A stretch of DNA of 5,844 nt, from the NCBI GenBank assembly GCA_910586045.1, contig CAJUIH010000146.1, positions 1 to 5,844 on the forward strand, given 5' to 3'. This DNA comes from an uncultured Eubacterium sp. GTDB taxonomy: Bacteria > Bacillota > Clostridia > Lachnospirales > Lachnospiraceae. Under the pieces are notes generated by a model. That model saw only the letters and a list, made by a program, of their open reading frames with translations. It did not search any database and was not told the DNA's origin. Positions 5,682-5,844 of the stretch are shown piece after piece; position 1 is the stretch's first letter, and every line of letters begins with the position of its first letter. Made by a program: the position numbers and the translations under genes.

Positions 5682-5844
5682 GAAATTTTCTGTATTGACA
5701 TCTATATAAAAGTATGATAGTTTAACAATTCAGATGAGTCTGCATCTAAGGAACTGTAAAGAAATAAAGAAAAAATCCGGCGTAACTTTATTATATAAAC
5801 GGCGTAAAATTTCAGCACAATATCATTTGTTTCTGGCCCGCCGT
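5682..5844. promoter_or_regulatory. Intergenic end of window with possible divergent promoter and repeats
   Basis: No gene is visible here. On the plus strand TTGACA (5695-5700) is a perfect -35, but the best -10 at 17 bases is TAGTTT, so a rightward promoter is only possible. AGATG (5732-5736) and CATCT (5743-5747) form a small inverted repeat just beyond it. CGGCGTAA occurs twice in the same direction at 5778-5785 and 5800-5807, 22 bp apart, which is two helical turns. These may be regulator sites for a gene beyond the window. Confidence 0.3.

Overview
This window looks like chromosomal DNA from an anaerobic, spore-forming Clostridia bacterium, most likely a gut or rumen Lachnospiraceae or a close relative. 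The grounds are a clear stage II sporulation protein R, a glycoside hydrolase 3 enzyme with the swapped domain order known from Ruminococcus albus and Butyrivibrio fibrisolvens, strong AGGAGG ribosome binding sites, and typical vegetative promoters. I made no database search; all family calls come from motifs I could read.

Three intact genes lie on the minus strand. From right to left they are a formate/nitrite-type transporter (4907-5533), spoIIR (4165-4818) and a cytoplasmic GH3 beta-glycosidase (874-3300). The transporter has a good sigma-A promoter (-10 TATAAT) and a 5' leader of about 110 nt holding two tiny reading frames. spoIIR follows after 88 bp and may be read from the same transcript or from its own promoter. 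The GH3 gene has its own promoter (TTGCTT-17-TATACT), whose -35 box lies inside an inverted repeat that could be an operator.

Between spoIIR and the GH3 gene, and beyond the GH3 3' end, the DNA is a graveyard. On the plus strand at 3493-3963 are two pieces that resemble an Rpn-type PD-(D/E)XK nuclease gene, with a piece of an IS605/IS1341-type tnpB between them. A 77-bp near-perfect palindrome follows at 4007-4083. Downstream of the GH3 gene on the minus strand is a 5'-truncated membrane-protein remnant, possibly of the CPBP protease family, with an in-frame TGA. After it comes a weaker membrane-protein-like open stretch.

The left end (36-320) holds the most striking non-coding structure: a G+C-rich foldback of about 285 bp. 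It has a perfect 32-bp outer stem, a second imperfect 29-bp stem, and three small hairpins at its core. It has the shape of either a non-autonomous mobile element (MITE-like) or a large structured RNA. I could not assign it to a known family.

The three intact genes do not form one pathway. Sugar-oligomer hydrolysis, short-chain acid transport and forespore-to-mother-cell signalling simply sit side by side, separated by debris of mobile DNA.
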